This document shows positions 41,832-49,547 of a stretch of 64,000 bases of DNA, in pieces. The notes beneath the pieces were generated by a model that made no database searches, was not told the DNA's origin, and saw only the letters and a list, made by a program, of their open reading frames with translations. Origin of the DNA: Geobacter sp. OR-1 (lineage in GTDB: Bacteria > Desulfobacterota > Desulfuromonadia > Geobacterales > DSM-12255); NCBI RefSeq assembly GCF_000813145.1, contig NZ_BAZF01000006.1:1-64000 (forward strand), given 5' to 3'. The position numbers and the translations under genes are program-made. Position 1 is the stretch's first letter; each line of letters opens with the position of its first letter.

Positions 41832-41858
41832 AAAAAAACAGCCTGCCTCAGCAGGCTG
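41832..41858 (-). terminator. Rho-independent terminator after the small periplasmic protein gene
   Basis: An 8-base perfect stem (CAGCCTGC/GCAGGCTG) with a four-base loop, followed on the minus strand by seven T residues. It lies 20 bases past the stop and would reduce read-through into the octaheme gene. Confidence 0.85.
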
Positions 41859-41877
41859 CGTCGGCCAAAGTCTTCTG

Positions 41878-42192
41878 TCAACAACCTGCAGTTTTACGGA
41901 AAAATTTGCTTACATTCTTGCCGTCAATAACATCGTACTTGAGCTTGATTTCGTCACCTTCATTGATCCGATGGTCCTTGAATTTGTCCAGTGTCTCAGC
42001 ATCATTAACCGTTACCGTGATCTCTTTATCATCGTTTTTAATCACTACCGTGGCCGAGCCGCCATCTTTGGCCATTTCTATCTTGGCAACCGACCCGGTC
42101 ATCTTTTCTTCGGCGCTGGCGTTCCGGCTGAAAGAAAACAATCCTACCGCCATTACTGCTACCATCAGAAAGATTGATACGATTCTCTTCAT
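41878..42192 (-). CDS. extJ: Small periplasmic protein of the ext cluster (ExtJ-like)
   Basis: 104 residues with a signal peptide (MKRIVSIFLMVAVMAVGLFS, cleavage after about ASA). The mature part is a small beta-rich domain: KMTGSVAKIEMAKDGGSATVVIKNDDKEITVTV, then DEIKLKYDVIDGKNVSKFF. It has no heme motif; one Cys is the last residue. It lies between porin and octaheme genes, where extJ sits in related clusters. Role unknown. Confidence 0.65.
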   Translation of the reverse strand: MKRIVSIFLMVAVMAVGLFSFSRNASAEEKMTGSVAKIEMAKDGGSATVVIKNDDKEITVTVNDAETLDKFKDHRINEGDEIKLKYDVIDGKNVSKFFRKTAGC

Positions 42193-42352
42193 TGCTTTGC
42201 TCCTTTGTCCAGTGAGGCATTAATGTATAAATCTTAACAAGCTCTCCATACATGACAAGCTGCTAATTGCAAATTCTGCTGACGTAACGAGAGGGGCTTG
42301 CGCCCCCCTGAAATTTCAAATACTATAATTCAGCTTTTCATATATATCAATA

Positions 42353-43891
42353 CTAAAATTTAACCTCGAATGTTGCGTAGAGATCCTGAGCGCTCTTTAC
42401 CGGGGCGAGCAGTTGCAACGTAGTCGGCTTGATATCGGAAATCTTCTGCGCCGCACCAACCCAGTTATTGCTGCCAGTGTACTCAAAATCATAATACTGG
42501 TAGCCAACCTTGAAGAATACCTTGGCAAGATAGGAAGATACCGGTTTCATATTCAGTTCCTGAATCACATACCCTTCATATACATTACCACGAGTACCGT
42601 ACTTGCTGGTCCACATATCGTCCGATGCCGGCGTCATGGTTATCCAGTTCTGCGAACCATGGTTGTACTCGAAACCAAGCTTGGTCTTGGTGCGATCATA
42701 ATCATAACGGGCGCCGACAAGAACTGCCCAGCCGGTCTTATCCTCAAAACCGGCACCGCTTGGTTGTCCCATGAATGTGCCGTTCATCAGCCCCACATTC
42801 CCGAACTGTGCGGAAACTGACCCGTTGGGCCGGGAAACGCTCAGCGCAGCTTGGCCAAATGTATTCAGAGTACCTGGTCCAACTTTCTTGATTATGCTGT
42901 CAGCGCCGATTCCGAACCAGTCTACGTCACCAAGCTGAACTGAAGGCGCGGTATTGCCAAAGGCGGTGTTATTCATGACAACCGTGTCAGTCAGGTTGAA
43001 GCCGCGGTTGTACTGGAAAAACAGTCTGAGCGGATCGGTATCATAGGGAGTAAGGTTAAATCCGAACATGTCCATGTCATGCTTGACACTGTTGGCGCTC
43101 GATGAAAGGCCGGACTCGAAACCGCGACCATAGCACAGTTTTGCATAAGCACCCGGAAGGGCTTCAATATCCGGCGCCCAGCCAAGGGTCATGCCGTCAT
43201 AGGCGTAATCGACCATGAGAGCCGGTACTCCGCCGTTGCCGGGGCGCTCATTATTGAGACGAAGGTGCTCCGGAGCCCAATTGGTGGATGGCCTGCGACC
43301 GGCTGAAAACCAGACCCCGGAATCGGCGATGTTGGCCCAGGTGGCATAGGCGCGGTCAACCACGAGAGCGCCGTCTGCCGGGATGTGGCCGATTGTGCCG
43401 TCAAAGACGCCTACCCTGTCGGAGAAATATGCGCCGGTCACGGCATTGTCATCCTGCGCCCCAAAGGTTTTATACATGAGGAGACGGGCGTTGACGGTAA
43501 CATTAGAGGTGGCCTTGGCATGGAGATCGAGGCCGAAACGGTTCGTGTACAGGGTCTTGTTTTCCGGCTTTGCCGCCGGGGTCATTGCTGCTGCCATTGC
43601 GGCATTTTGATCTCCGGTTCTCATGAAGGTATTGGCAAACGTCATTGCGTTGGCAAATGCCGGCACCTCGCCCCTCAGCGAATCAAGCCTGAACCGGTAG
43701 TCACCGCCAATGGTCAGCCACTTCTCAATCGCTTTGTCCTCGTGCTTTTTCACTTGCTGCTTAAGGGCATCGACCTCTTTCTGAAGCATATCGATCTTCT
43801 GTGTGAGGTCATCCGCCGCCATTGCCACTGCAGGCATTGCCAGCCCGGCCGCCAAAGTAACAGTTACCAGCCTTTTCCCAAGTCTGTTCAT
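42353..43891 (-). CDS. extI: DUF3373-type outer-membrane porin (ExtI-like)
   Basis: 512 residues. A signal peptide (to about AMAA, residue 26) leads into a short coiled coil (LTQKIDMLQKEVDALKQQVKKHE), as in many porins, then a barrel of alternating strands (GGDYRFRLDSL, NRFGLDLHAKATSNVTVNARL, VGARYDYDRTKTKLGFEYNH) ending in aromatic-terminated DLYATFEVKF, the usual outer-membrane insertion signal. It matches the DUF3373 porins that hold cytochromes in Geobacter electron conduits and, by neighbours, ExtI, tied to selenite/tellurite uptake or reduction. It has a near-consensus promoter of its own. Confidence 0.8.
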   Translation of the reverse strand: MNRLGKRLVTVTLAAGLAMPAVAMAADDLTQKIDMLQKEVDALKQQVKKHEDKAIEKWLTIGGDYRFRLDSLRGEVPAFANAMTFANTFMRTGDQNAAMAAAMTPAAKPENKTLYTNRFGLDLHAKATSNVTVNARLLMYKTFGAQDDNAVTGAYFSDRVGVFDGTIGHIPADGALVVDRAYATWANIADSGVWFSAGRRPSTNWAPEHLRLNNERPGNGGVPALMVDYAYDGMTLGWAPDIEALPGAYAKLCYGRGFESGLSSSANSVKHDMDMFGFNLTPYDTDPLRLFFQYNRGFNLTDTVVMNNTAFGNTAPSVQLGDVDWFGIGADSIIKKVGPGTLNTFGQAALSVSRPNGSVSAQFGNVGLMNGTFMGQPSGAGFEDKTGWAVLVGARYDYDRTKTKLGFEYNHGSQNWITMTPASDDMWTSKYGTRGNVYEGYVIQELNMKPVSSYLAKVFFKVGYQYYDFEYTGSNNWVGAAQKISDIKPTTLQLLAPVKSAQDLYATFEVKF

Positions 43892-43972
43892 CTCTCCTCC
43901 CTTTCCCGTATTAATTGGTGCATATTGTGGTGCAATACACCGGTATAACTGTTTTTTTTGTTAATTTAGCGT

Positions 43973-44001
43973 ATTTTAATCGTAGATTTAACGCATGTCA
44001 A
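43973..44001 (-). promoter_or_regulatory. Promoter of the porin gene
   Basis: On the minus strand TTGACA (44001-43996) and TAAAAT (43978-43973) are spaced by 17 bases, about 80 bases before the porin start. The porin, small protein and octaheme genes may therefore form a unit separate from the upstream cytochrome genes. Confidence 0.6.
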
Positions 44002-44125
44002 GCCAATATTCCCACTAGCTATATATATGGAAAATGCAATATTTAAACCATTAGCCATAACCAGCTGTTTTTGCGAAATTGATCATAGGGATAACTACTA
44101 ATCCCTGTTGGAGTTTTTTTGTGAT

Positions 44126-44938
44126 TTAGCGAGAGAACTCTTGAGATTGCGGTGATAAGACTGGTGTCATGAGCAACAACAGCTGTTCGAAATGATATTT
44201 GTCGATCTGTACCGGCGGCATTTTTGCCAGCGGCCTGATTTTCCTGGGATTGCGCAACCAGCCCTCCAGCCTTTCGGCGCTCCATGGCGCTGCGCTGTTG
44301 CCGGTCTTCGGATAATAAATGCTTAACAGCCCGGAAAGATTCGGCCCAATATTGCCTCTGCCGAATCCCCCCGATCCGGTCAGGATTTTGTGACATGCGC
44401 CGCAATGTTGTTCAAAGACATTGGCAGTTTTCACGCCTTGCTTGAACCGGACATTAACCGGAGCTTCGGGTATCTTTCGTTGTTGCACAACTGCTGACGC
44501 CAGAACAGCATTCACTAGCAAGGATGCGGTTGCTCTGTCAAACCGGAAATCCGGCATATATTCGACCGGCGTAATGATCGAAGCCAGCAGCCTGGCCGGA
44601 TGTCGCCCGGAAAGTCGGTCAAGATCAGCGGCCAGATGATTTCCCTTGCCCCTGATATTATGGCATCTCCGGCACGCGGCCAGCTCCAGCCATTTCCCCC
44701 CAGAAACTACCGCTTCATTGTCTTTGATCCTGTACCGGACCAGGTGCCCCGGAATCAAATCCAAATGGGCGATATTCTTTCTCAGGGTGCGGTCATCCCC
44801 CCCGTGGCAGTCGATGCAGGCGGCAATCTCCATATAATGAGGTTGATGGCATTTAAGACATGACGAAGACGCCGCCATTGCCGAATAGGCGCCGGAGAAT
44901 GCCAGTACTGCGATCAGAAAGGCCAGACGAACTGCCAC
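44126..44938 (-). CDS. extM: Tetraheme c-type cytochrome (ExtM-like)
   Basis: 270 residues from a GTG at 44938 with GGGGG upstream; the start overlaps the preceding gene by 25 bases. The signal peptide ends near AMAA (about residue 22). Four CxxCH motifs: CLKCH, CIDCH and CRRCH in the first third, and CGACH late in a mono-heme cytochrome c-like domain (GRGNIGPNLSGLL; WSAERLEGWLRNPRKIRPLAKMPP), which provides a Met ligand. The mix of a small multiheme head and a class-I-type tail suits a shuttle between the membrane complex and other cytochromes. Confidence 0.78.
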   Translation of the reverse strand: MAVRLAFLIAVLAFSGAYSAMAASSSCLKCHQPHYMEIAACIDCHGGDDRTLRKNIAHLDLIPGHLVRYRIKDNEAVVSGGKWLELAACRRCHNIRGKGNHLAADLDRLSGRHPARLLASIITPVEYMPDFRFDRATASLLVNAVLASAVVQQRKIPEAPVNVRFKQGVKTANVFEQHCGACHKILTGSGGFGRGNIGPNLSGLLSIYYPKTGNSAAPWSAERLEGWLRNPRKIRPLAKMPPVQIDKYHFEQLLLLMTPVLSPQSQEFSR

Positions 44939-45348
44939 TGTGGCCCCCGGAAAAATGCCGCGATAACGCTCAGGGAAATAATAACGCTAACCGTGGCAAT
45001 AGTGATCAGGTTGACAAACCATTGACCGTTAGAAAACCATGAGGCCCGCCATACAGGCTTGTAGACAGGAAGCCATGGAAGCAACAGGAATATGCCTCCG
45101 ACAGCAATGACCGGATAGACAAGAAAGTTACCGTGACTTACAAGCTCCTGAATCCAGAGAAGAAACCATGCGGACTTGGCCGGATTGGGCGCGGCGCCCG
45201 GGTTAGCCGGGCCGAGCAGCGGGGCCGGCAACAGGATGGAGCCGCAGAAAAGAGTAATACCGAGCACCAGTGCCGCCAGGGCAATAAGCCTGAAAAAATG
45301 CGGGGAGCTTTTCACGTAATCGGCTTTATTGTACCGGGTCTTATTCAT
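44914..45348 (-). CDS. extQ: Cytochrome b subunit-IV-like membrane protein (ExtQ-like)
   Basis: 144 residues from an ATG at 45348 that overlaps the cytochrome b stop (ATGA). Three membrane helices are visible (FFRLIALAALVLGITLFCGS; FLVYPVIAVGGIFLLLPWL; ITIATVSVIISLSVIAAFF). The segment NPAKSAWFLLWIQELVS matches the quinol-site loop of cytochrome b6f subunit IV. With the upstream N-terminal half it forms a split cytochrome b, as in b6f complexes. Confidence 0.72.
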   Translation of the reverse strand: MNKTRYNKADYVKSSPHFFRLIALAALVLGITLFCGSILLPAPLLGPANPGAAPNPAKSAWFLLWIQELVSHGNFLVYPVIAVGGIFLLLPWLPVYKPVWRASWFSNGQWFVNLITIATVSVIISLSVIAAFFRGPQWQFVWPF

Positions 45349-45965
45349 AGATACGGCAACACCCCCCTGTTCTTGCGGACCCGATAGAAATGGAGCCCGG
45401 AAAATCCCAGGATCGCCAAAGGCAGAATGGTTATATGCAGGATATAAAACCGCAGCAAAGATAAGTGCCCTCCTACCTGGTCCGGCACAAGGATACCGTA
45501 AAGAGAATCTCCGCAGGGGAGCGTTCTTAACAGCTCGGTGCCGGTCTGCGTCGCCCAGAAAGCCAGTTGATCCATCGGCAGGAGATAGCCGGTGTAACCG
45601 GCAAAAATGGCCAGTGCCATCAGTCCGCAGCCGATAACCCAATTGAGCTGCCGTGGACGCTGGTAAGCCCCGGTCAACAGGACTCTTACCGTATGCATGA
45701 AAATGAAGGCGAAAAAGAGATGCGAAGACAACCGGTGCAGGTTGCGGATGTAGATCCCGCCCCAGACATCGCGCTCCAGCACCAAGATGGAGGCATAGGC
45801 CCGATCGGGCGCCGGTTCGTAATGGAACAGGAGAAGTGAACCGGATACGAGCAAAACCAGCAGAACAGTAAAGGCGAGCCCACCCAGACAGAGCGTGTAG
45901 GTAAATCTCAGGTTCCTTTTCAGAACCACCCGCGGAAAGAGGTGTTTGACAAAATCTCTGAACAT
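45345..45965 (-). CDS. extP: Cytochrome b6-type diheme membrane subunit (ExtP-like)
   Basis: 206 residues from an ATG at 45965 with GAGAGG; longer frames lack support. Four helices: FTVLLVLLVSGSLLLFHY, NLHRLSSHLFFAFIFMHTVRVLLTGAY, LNWVIGCGLMALAIFAGYTGYLLP and FYILHITILPLAILGFSGLHFYRV. The paired His ligands in helices two and four are in the cytochrome b pattern. It would bind two b hemes and oxidise menaquinol with the Rieske protein encoded just upstream. Confidence 0.85.
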   Translation of the reverse strand: MFRDFVKHLFPRVVLKRNLRFTYTLCLGGLAFTVLLVLLVSGSLLLFHYEPAPDRAYASILVLERDVWGGIYIRNLHRLSSHLFFAFIFMHTVRVLLTGAYQRPRQLNWVIGCGLMALAIFAGYTGYLLPMDQLAFWATQTGTELLRTLPCGDSLYGILVPDQVGGHLSLLRFYILHITILPLAILGFSGLHFYRVRKNRGVLPYL

Positions 45966-45972
45966 GATCCTC

Positions 45973-46365
45973 TCAATCGCTGACAACAATCCGGTCGCCG
46001 TTGACCACAGCCTGAAGTCGCGCCAGAGGCCTGGTGGCCGGGCCTCGCATAACGTTTCCCTGGACATCGAACCTGCTGCCGTGGCATGGGCAGAAGATAC
46101 CGTCGGGAGTTACCGAAACGGCACAGCCCAGATGAGTGCAGACAAGCCGCAAGGCATAGAATCCATCTCGGGCTCTGGCGATGGCAACACGCTCGGACCT
46201 GAAGACCAGGGCTCCTTCAGCCGGGACCGAGGCAATTGGGGCATTGACAAGAACCTTCCTTTGCCTGGGCTTTGGTTTGAGAAACCGGCCAATCCCGGCC
46301 AGCAAGGCAATACCCCCCATCAGTGTCAGAACGAACCTTCGACGCGATTCGAAAAGAGTTGCCAT
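45973..46365 (-). CDS. extO: Rieske 2Fe-2S protein (ExtO-like)
   Basis: 130 residues from an ATG at 46365, overlapping the preceding cytochrome gene by 40 bases. A twin-arginine-like start (FESRRRFVLTLMGGIALLAG) includes the membrane anchor. The cluster motifs are CTHLGC and CPCHGSRFD with correct spacing, giving two Cys and two His ligands. It ends seven bases before cytochrome b. The Rieske, b6 and subunit-IV genes together make a complete quinol-oxidising bc-type core. Confidence 0.85.
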   Translation of the reverse strand: MATLFESRRRFVLTLMGGIALLAGIGRFLKPKPRQRKVLVNAPIASVPAEGALVFRSERVAIARARDGFYALRLVCTHLGCAVSVTPDGIFCPCHGSRFDVQGNVMRGPATRPLARLQAVVNGDRIVVSD

Positions 46366-47576
46366 TTTTCGAGATATCCCTTCTGGAATTCCGGTCCGCG
46401 CGTCTGTAATTTCTTTACCCGATCCTCTGATAGAAAAGAGCCGTTGGCAACCCGCTGGCCTCTCCGATCCCAAAAAGACTCCAGCCCCATGCCGTCATCT
46501 GCCGGTCTGAAGATCCTCTCCTTTCGAGCTTCCACGAGAAATCTTGACGGTGCGTCGTGACAGCCGTCGCATAAAAGTGTACCGCGCCGTATGGTATGCG
46601 GAAAGAACGCCAGCCATTCCGCTGCGAGCAAACGGTTCTCTCTCCCCGCAACCTGCTCGCGCCGGATATGGGTGTAATAAGCTATGAACTGGGGCCTTAT
46701 CGGACTGACTTTGCCGCGGCTGTTCATACCGAGCGGCGGCTCGTCCTGCCTTTTGAGATATGCGCTCCTAAGATATTCACCCGGCACCTCGCTCCCCTTG
46801 AGCCAGAAATCCTCCCGGGACGGGCTCTCCGTGAAACGGAGGAAAAATGTACCGTACTCCTGCGGCGCCCAGGCAGAATGGCAGGTGAAACATTCCATCT
46901 TTTCCAGGTGCGCCTTGATCCGGTGCTCGACCGGACCGGAACCGATTTTGTGGCAATCAGTGCAGTTTCTTGATGATTTCCTGCCTGCGGCAAGACTCTT
47001 CATCGAATGGCAGTCTCCGCAGGCCAGCCCCTTTTCAAAATGGATGTCGGGCCGCATTGTCAGGTAATGCTCTCCTGAGGCGCTCCTCCCCCGTTGATAG
47101 CGAAGGCTCTCTTCCCGCGGCGCCCGTCCCGCATAGTCCCAGCCGACGTAATATCCACGGTGGCACGAAAGGCAGCGCTCCGTGGCTGGCTTGCGCAGAT
47201 CGTGCCCTCCCCCTTCATGGCAGTCCAGACAGCTCTTTAGGTGGCAACCAGTACAGTTCTTTTCAAAGAAGCGTCCATCCCCCCGACCGTAACTTCTAGC
47301 TACAAAGGCAATTTCATTGGACCGGGTCGTCATCGGGCCGGAAAAGATACCGCCGAATTCCTTATGGCACCTGAGGCACGGCGTGCCTCCACCCATCGGT
47401 ACAGAGGGGTCGGCAATAGTTGCAGATTCGCTCACGTGGCAGTCAAGACAGGCGAGGCCGGCGTGGCCACCGGTGACGACAACCCGGTGACAGACACGGC
47501 AGTTCTCCGCCGCAACAGCAGAAGAGATGCTAATGACCGTCAAGAATGCGGCGATGCAGAGGGTTAGCCAGCGCAC
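46326..47576 (-). CDS. Decaheme c-type cytochrome
   Basis: 416 residues from a GTG at 47576 that has GGAGG ten bases upstream; an ATG at 47597 is an alternative. The signal peptide ends near AVAA. Ten CxxCH motifs: CRVCH, CLDCH, CLRCH, CTGCH, CLDCH, CLSCH, CGDCH, CTDCH, CFTCH, CDGCH. The last lies after a long heme-poor stretch (FLRFTESPSREDFW to FPHTIRRG). That stretch, with SRGKVSPIRPQF, is also found in the upstream 12-heme protein, so the two are paralogues. It probably accepts electrons from the Rieske/cytochrome b unit encoded downstream. Confidence 0.85.
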   Translation of the reverse strand: MRWLTLCIAAFLTVISISSAVAAENCRVCHRVVVTGGHAGLACLDCHVSESATIADPSVPMGGGTPCLRCHKEFGGIFSGPMTTRSNEIAFVARSYGRGDGRFFEKNCTGCHLKSCLDCHEGGGHDLRKPATERCLSCHRGYYVGWDYAGRAPREESLRYQRGRSASGEHYLTMRPDIHFEKGLACGDCHSMKSLAAGRKSSRNCTDCHKIGSGPVEHRIKAHLEKMECFTCHSAWAPQEYGTFFLRFTESPSREDFWLKGSEVPGEYLRSAYLKRQDEPPLGMNSRGKVSPIRPQFIAYYTHIRREQVAGRENRLLAAEWLAFFPHTIRRGTLLCDGCHDAPSRFLVEARKERIFRPADDGMGLESFWDRRGQRVANGSFLSEDRVKKLQTRGPEFQKGYLEKWQLFSNRVEGSF

Positions 47577-49398
47577 CGTAATCGAGCCTCCGTTCATAGA
47601 TCCGGTCTTTGTCCCGTCCCTTGTCATGGCAGGTAAGACAGAGGTTTACCCGGAATATCCTCCTGATTTCAACGCCATTCAACGGTCTGGAATTCTCCCT
47701 GGTGATTGCCGCAAATGCCGCGACCCGGCCGTCGGCCATTTTCAGGAAACCGTCGAGCGGCTTGTCCGGGCATTTGTCGCACAGCATGGTCCCTTCGATG
47801 GCCGCTCCTTCAATCACGCCCTGCCCGAATCCGAGGAACCTCGGGTTAGAGTGGCATTCTCGGCAGCCAACCGCTTTGGACCCGGTGTTGTGCGAATAGA
47901 ACGGCGCAAAGCGGAGCCGGCGTTTCCCCCGGAAGCGGGCGATTTCGTCATCCCGAACCGTCTTACCCGACTCATCCACCTCCGAGACAAAGGTCTGGCA
48001 ACCAGGGGTTACCGGCGATACCTTGCCGCGCTGGTTGATCGCCAGGGGGAAAGGGTACAGGGTCCGGTAATCTTCGGTCTCGCTGAAAGCGCCCGGCGTC
48101 TCTATTCCCTTGATGAAGTCCATGGCATTTTCACGCCGGTCGTAGCTCGTATGACAGCCATAACATTGTACGACCGTTCGCGAGTGGCAGGCATAGCATT
48201 CCAGCCGTTCATGGCCCTTGATAGCGTGTTCAGGCGTTCCGGTAATGACCTTGCCGGTATAAAACCGGCCGCTCTTTTTTCCGATAACCCGGACCTTGCC
48301 GTCAACAACAATCACATTGGAATACGGGCGCCCTTTGGCGGTGAGAACCGTCTTCATCCCCGGTCTGACCTGCACCTTATAGGCCCGGGACTCCCTGACT
48401 GCTTCGTCGCCGTCAAAGGTCACAACCCGATATGTAGGCGGACTCTTCCCGCCGTGGCAATCCTCGCAGGAGATCTCCACCTGATGATACATGTTCCGGT
48501 AACTGTAACCGTCTCCCATAACATCGCGGGATGTGTGGCAGTCGATGCACTCCATTCCGGCAGCGGCGTGGATATCCGGCTCAATATGCACCGCGTTTCT
48601 GTTCCCGGAAAGCTGTTCCGGACCAGACTGCCCCTTGCGGATAGGCACATGGCCATTGTTGCCGTCATATAGGCCGAGATATGACAGGGCGATCCTGCCG
48701 CTCCGATTGTGGCACTGCGCACACACCGTTGACGAAGGAAGCGGCTCGATACCATGGGTAGCCGATAGCGGCCCCTTGCCCGACACGGTCGCATCCCTGC
48801 CGGCATAGGCAGCATTCTCGTTGAACGGAAAATGACAGGCTGCACAACCACCAGCATGGTTGGAACGGTAGGCATCGGCGATCTCGACCCCGAGATGGCA
48901 CCGGGAGCAGAACTTGCGGTACAGCTCGCCGGAAAGGTTGTCAAGCTCTGCTGCCGGCCGCAGCCTGATCCGGTTCCCGTCGGCGTCGAATCCCTCCACC
49001 CCATGAGAGGCATACTCCTTGCCGTCATCCCCTTCCCAGGTGAGCTGGATGTTTCGGATCATCCCCCGGTTGGTATACATCAACCCGCTCTTGACCCTGT
49101 TGAGCTGATAGAGGTGGCAAGGGCCGCACCCCTGTTCCCAGTTTGCGCTGTCGCCGGGGTTGAGCGGCTGATGGCTGCCGCTGCCCCTGAAATTGAAGTG
49201 GCAGGAGATGCAGTCGGTATGGCTGGCAGATGCCGATTCCAATGCATGATGACAGATCGTGCACGAACTCGAAGGCGAACGGCCGGATGAACAGGCCTGG
49301 ATCGCGGCACATAGCAGTAAGGCAACCATGCGTTTACTGAATAGGGATGAAAATAGAGCTGCAGATGATCGGAACACGCGCCAATGGTCTCTTTGCAT
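47530..49398 (-). CDS. extS: Dodecaheme c-type cytochrome lipoprotein (ExtS-like)
   Basis: 622 residues. The N-terminus has a lipobox in LLLCAAIQACSS, suggesting a lipid anchor. Twelve CxxCH motifs are visible: CTICH, CISCH, CGPCH, CSRCH, CAACH, CAQCH, CIDCH, CEDCH, CYACH, CYGCH, CRECH and CLTCH. A thirteenth site, CDKCP, aligns with an intact heme motif (CDGCH) in the decaheme paralogue and has lost its His. The end overlaps the next gene. It is the first gene of the minus-strand ext series. The exact start is unclear; ATG 49398 lacks a clear ribosome site and an inner ATG 23 codons later is possible. Confidence 0.82.
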   Translation of the reverse strand: MQRDHWRVFRSSAALFSSLFSKRMVALLLCAAIQACSSGRSPSSSCTICHHALESASASHTDCISCHFNFRGSGSHQPLNPGDSANWEQGCGPCHLYQLNRVKSGLMYTNRGMIRNIQLTWEGDDGKEYASHGVEGFDADGNRIRLRPAAELDNLSGELYRKFCSRCHLGVEIADAYRSNHAGGCAACHFPFNENAAYAGRDATVSGKGPLSATHGIEPLPSSTVCAQCHNRSGRIALSYLGLYDGNNGHVPIRKGQSGPEQLSGNRNAVHIEPDIHAAAGMECIDCHTSRDVMGDGYSYRNMYHQVEISCEDCHGGKSPPTYRVVTFDGDEAVRESRAYKVQVRPGMKTVLTAKGRPYSNVIVVDGKVRVIGKKSGRFYTGKVITGTPEHAIKGHERLECYACHSRTVVQCYGCHTSYDRRENAMDFIKGIETPGAFSETEDYRTLYPFPLAINQRGKVSPVTPGCQTFVSEVDESGKTVRDDEIARFRGKRRLRFAPFYSHNTGSKAVGCRECHSNPRFLGFGQGVIEGAAIEGTMLCDKCPDKPLDGFLKMADGRVAAFAAITRENSRPLNGVEIRRIFRVNLCLTCHDKGRDKDRIYERRLDYGALANPLHRRILDGH

Positions 49399-49444
49399 CG
49401 TACTGTTGTCAAGCGAATAATTTGAGATTTAATATTAATTGTTC

Positions 49445-49472
49445 TTGTTTTATTACGGGAATCTGATATACA
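49445..49472 (+). promoter_or_regulatory. Possible promoter of the rhodanese gene
   Basis: TTGTTT (49445-49450) and TATACA (49467-49472) with 16-base spacing lie 75 bases before the start, in an AT-rich divergent region of 149 bases. Confidence 0.4.
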
Positions 49473-49547
49473 TTCAAAAAAATGCATTAACATATAGTAT
49501 TGCGCTGATCGGGCAGATAGCAAACAAAATACTCTGGGAGGACAAAC

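Noticed and set aside
47527-48672. 381-residue plus-strand open frame
   Set aside because: Opposite strand of the 12-heme cytochrome; the heme motifs on the minus strand decide the coding strand.
49405-49415. TTGACA just before the 12-heme cytochrome start on the minus strand
   Set aside because: It is about ten bases from the start codon, so a -10 would fall inside the gene; no fitting -10 is present.
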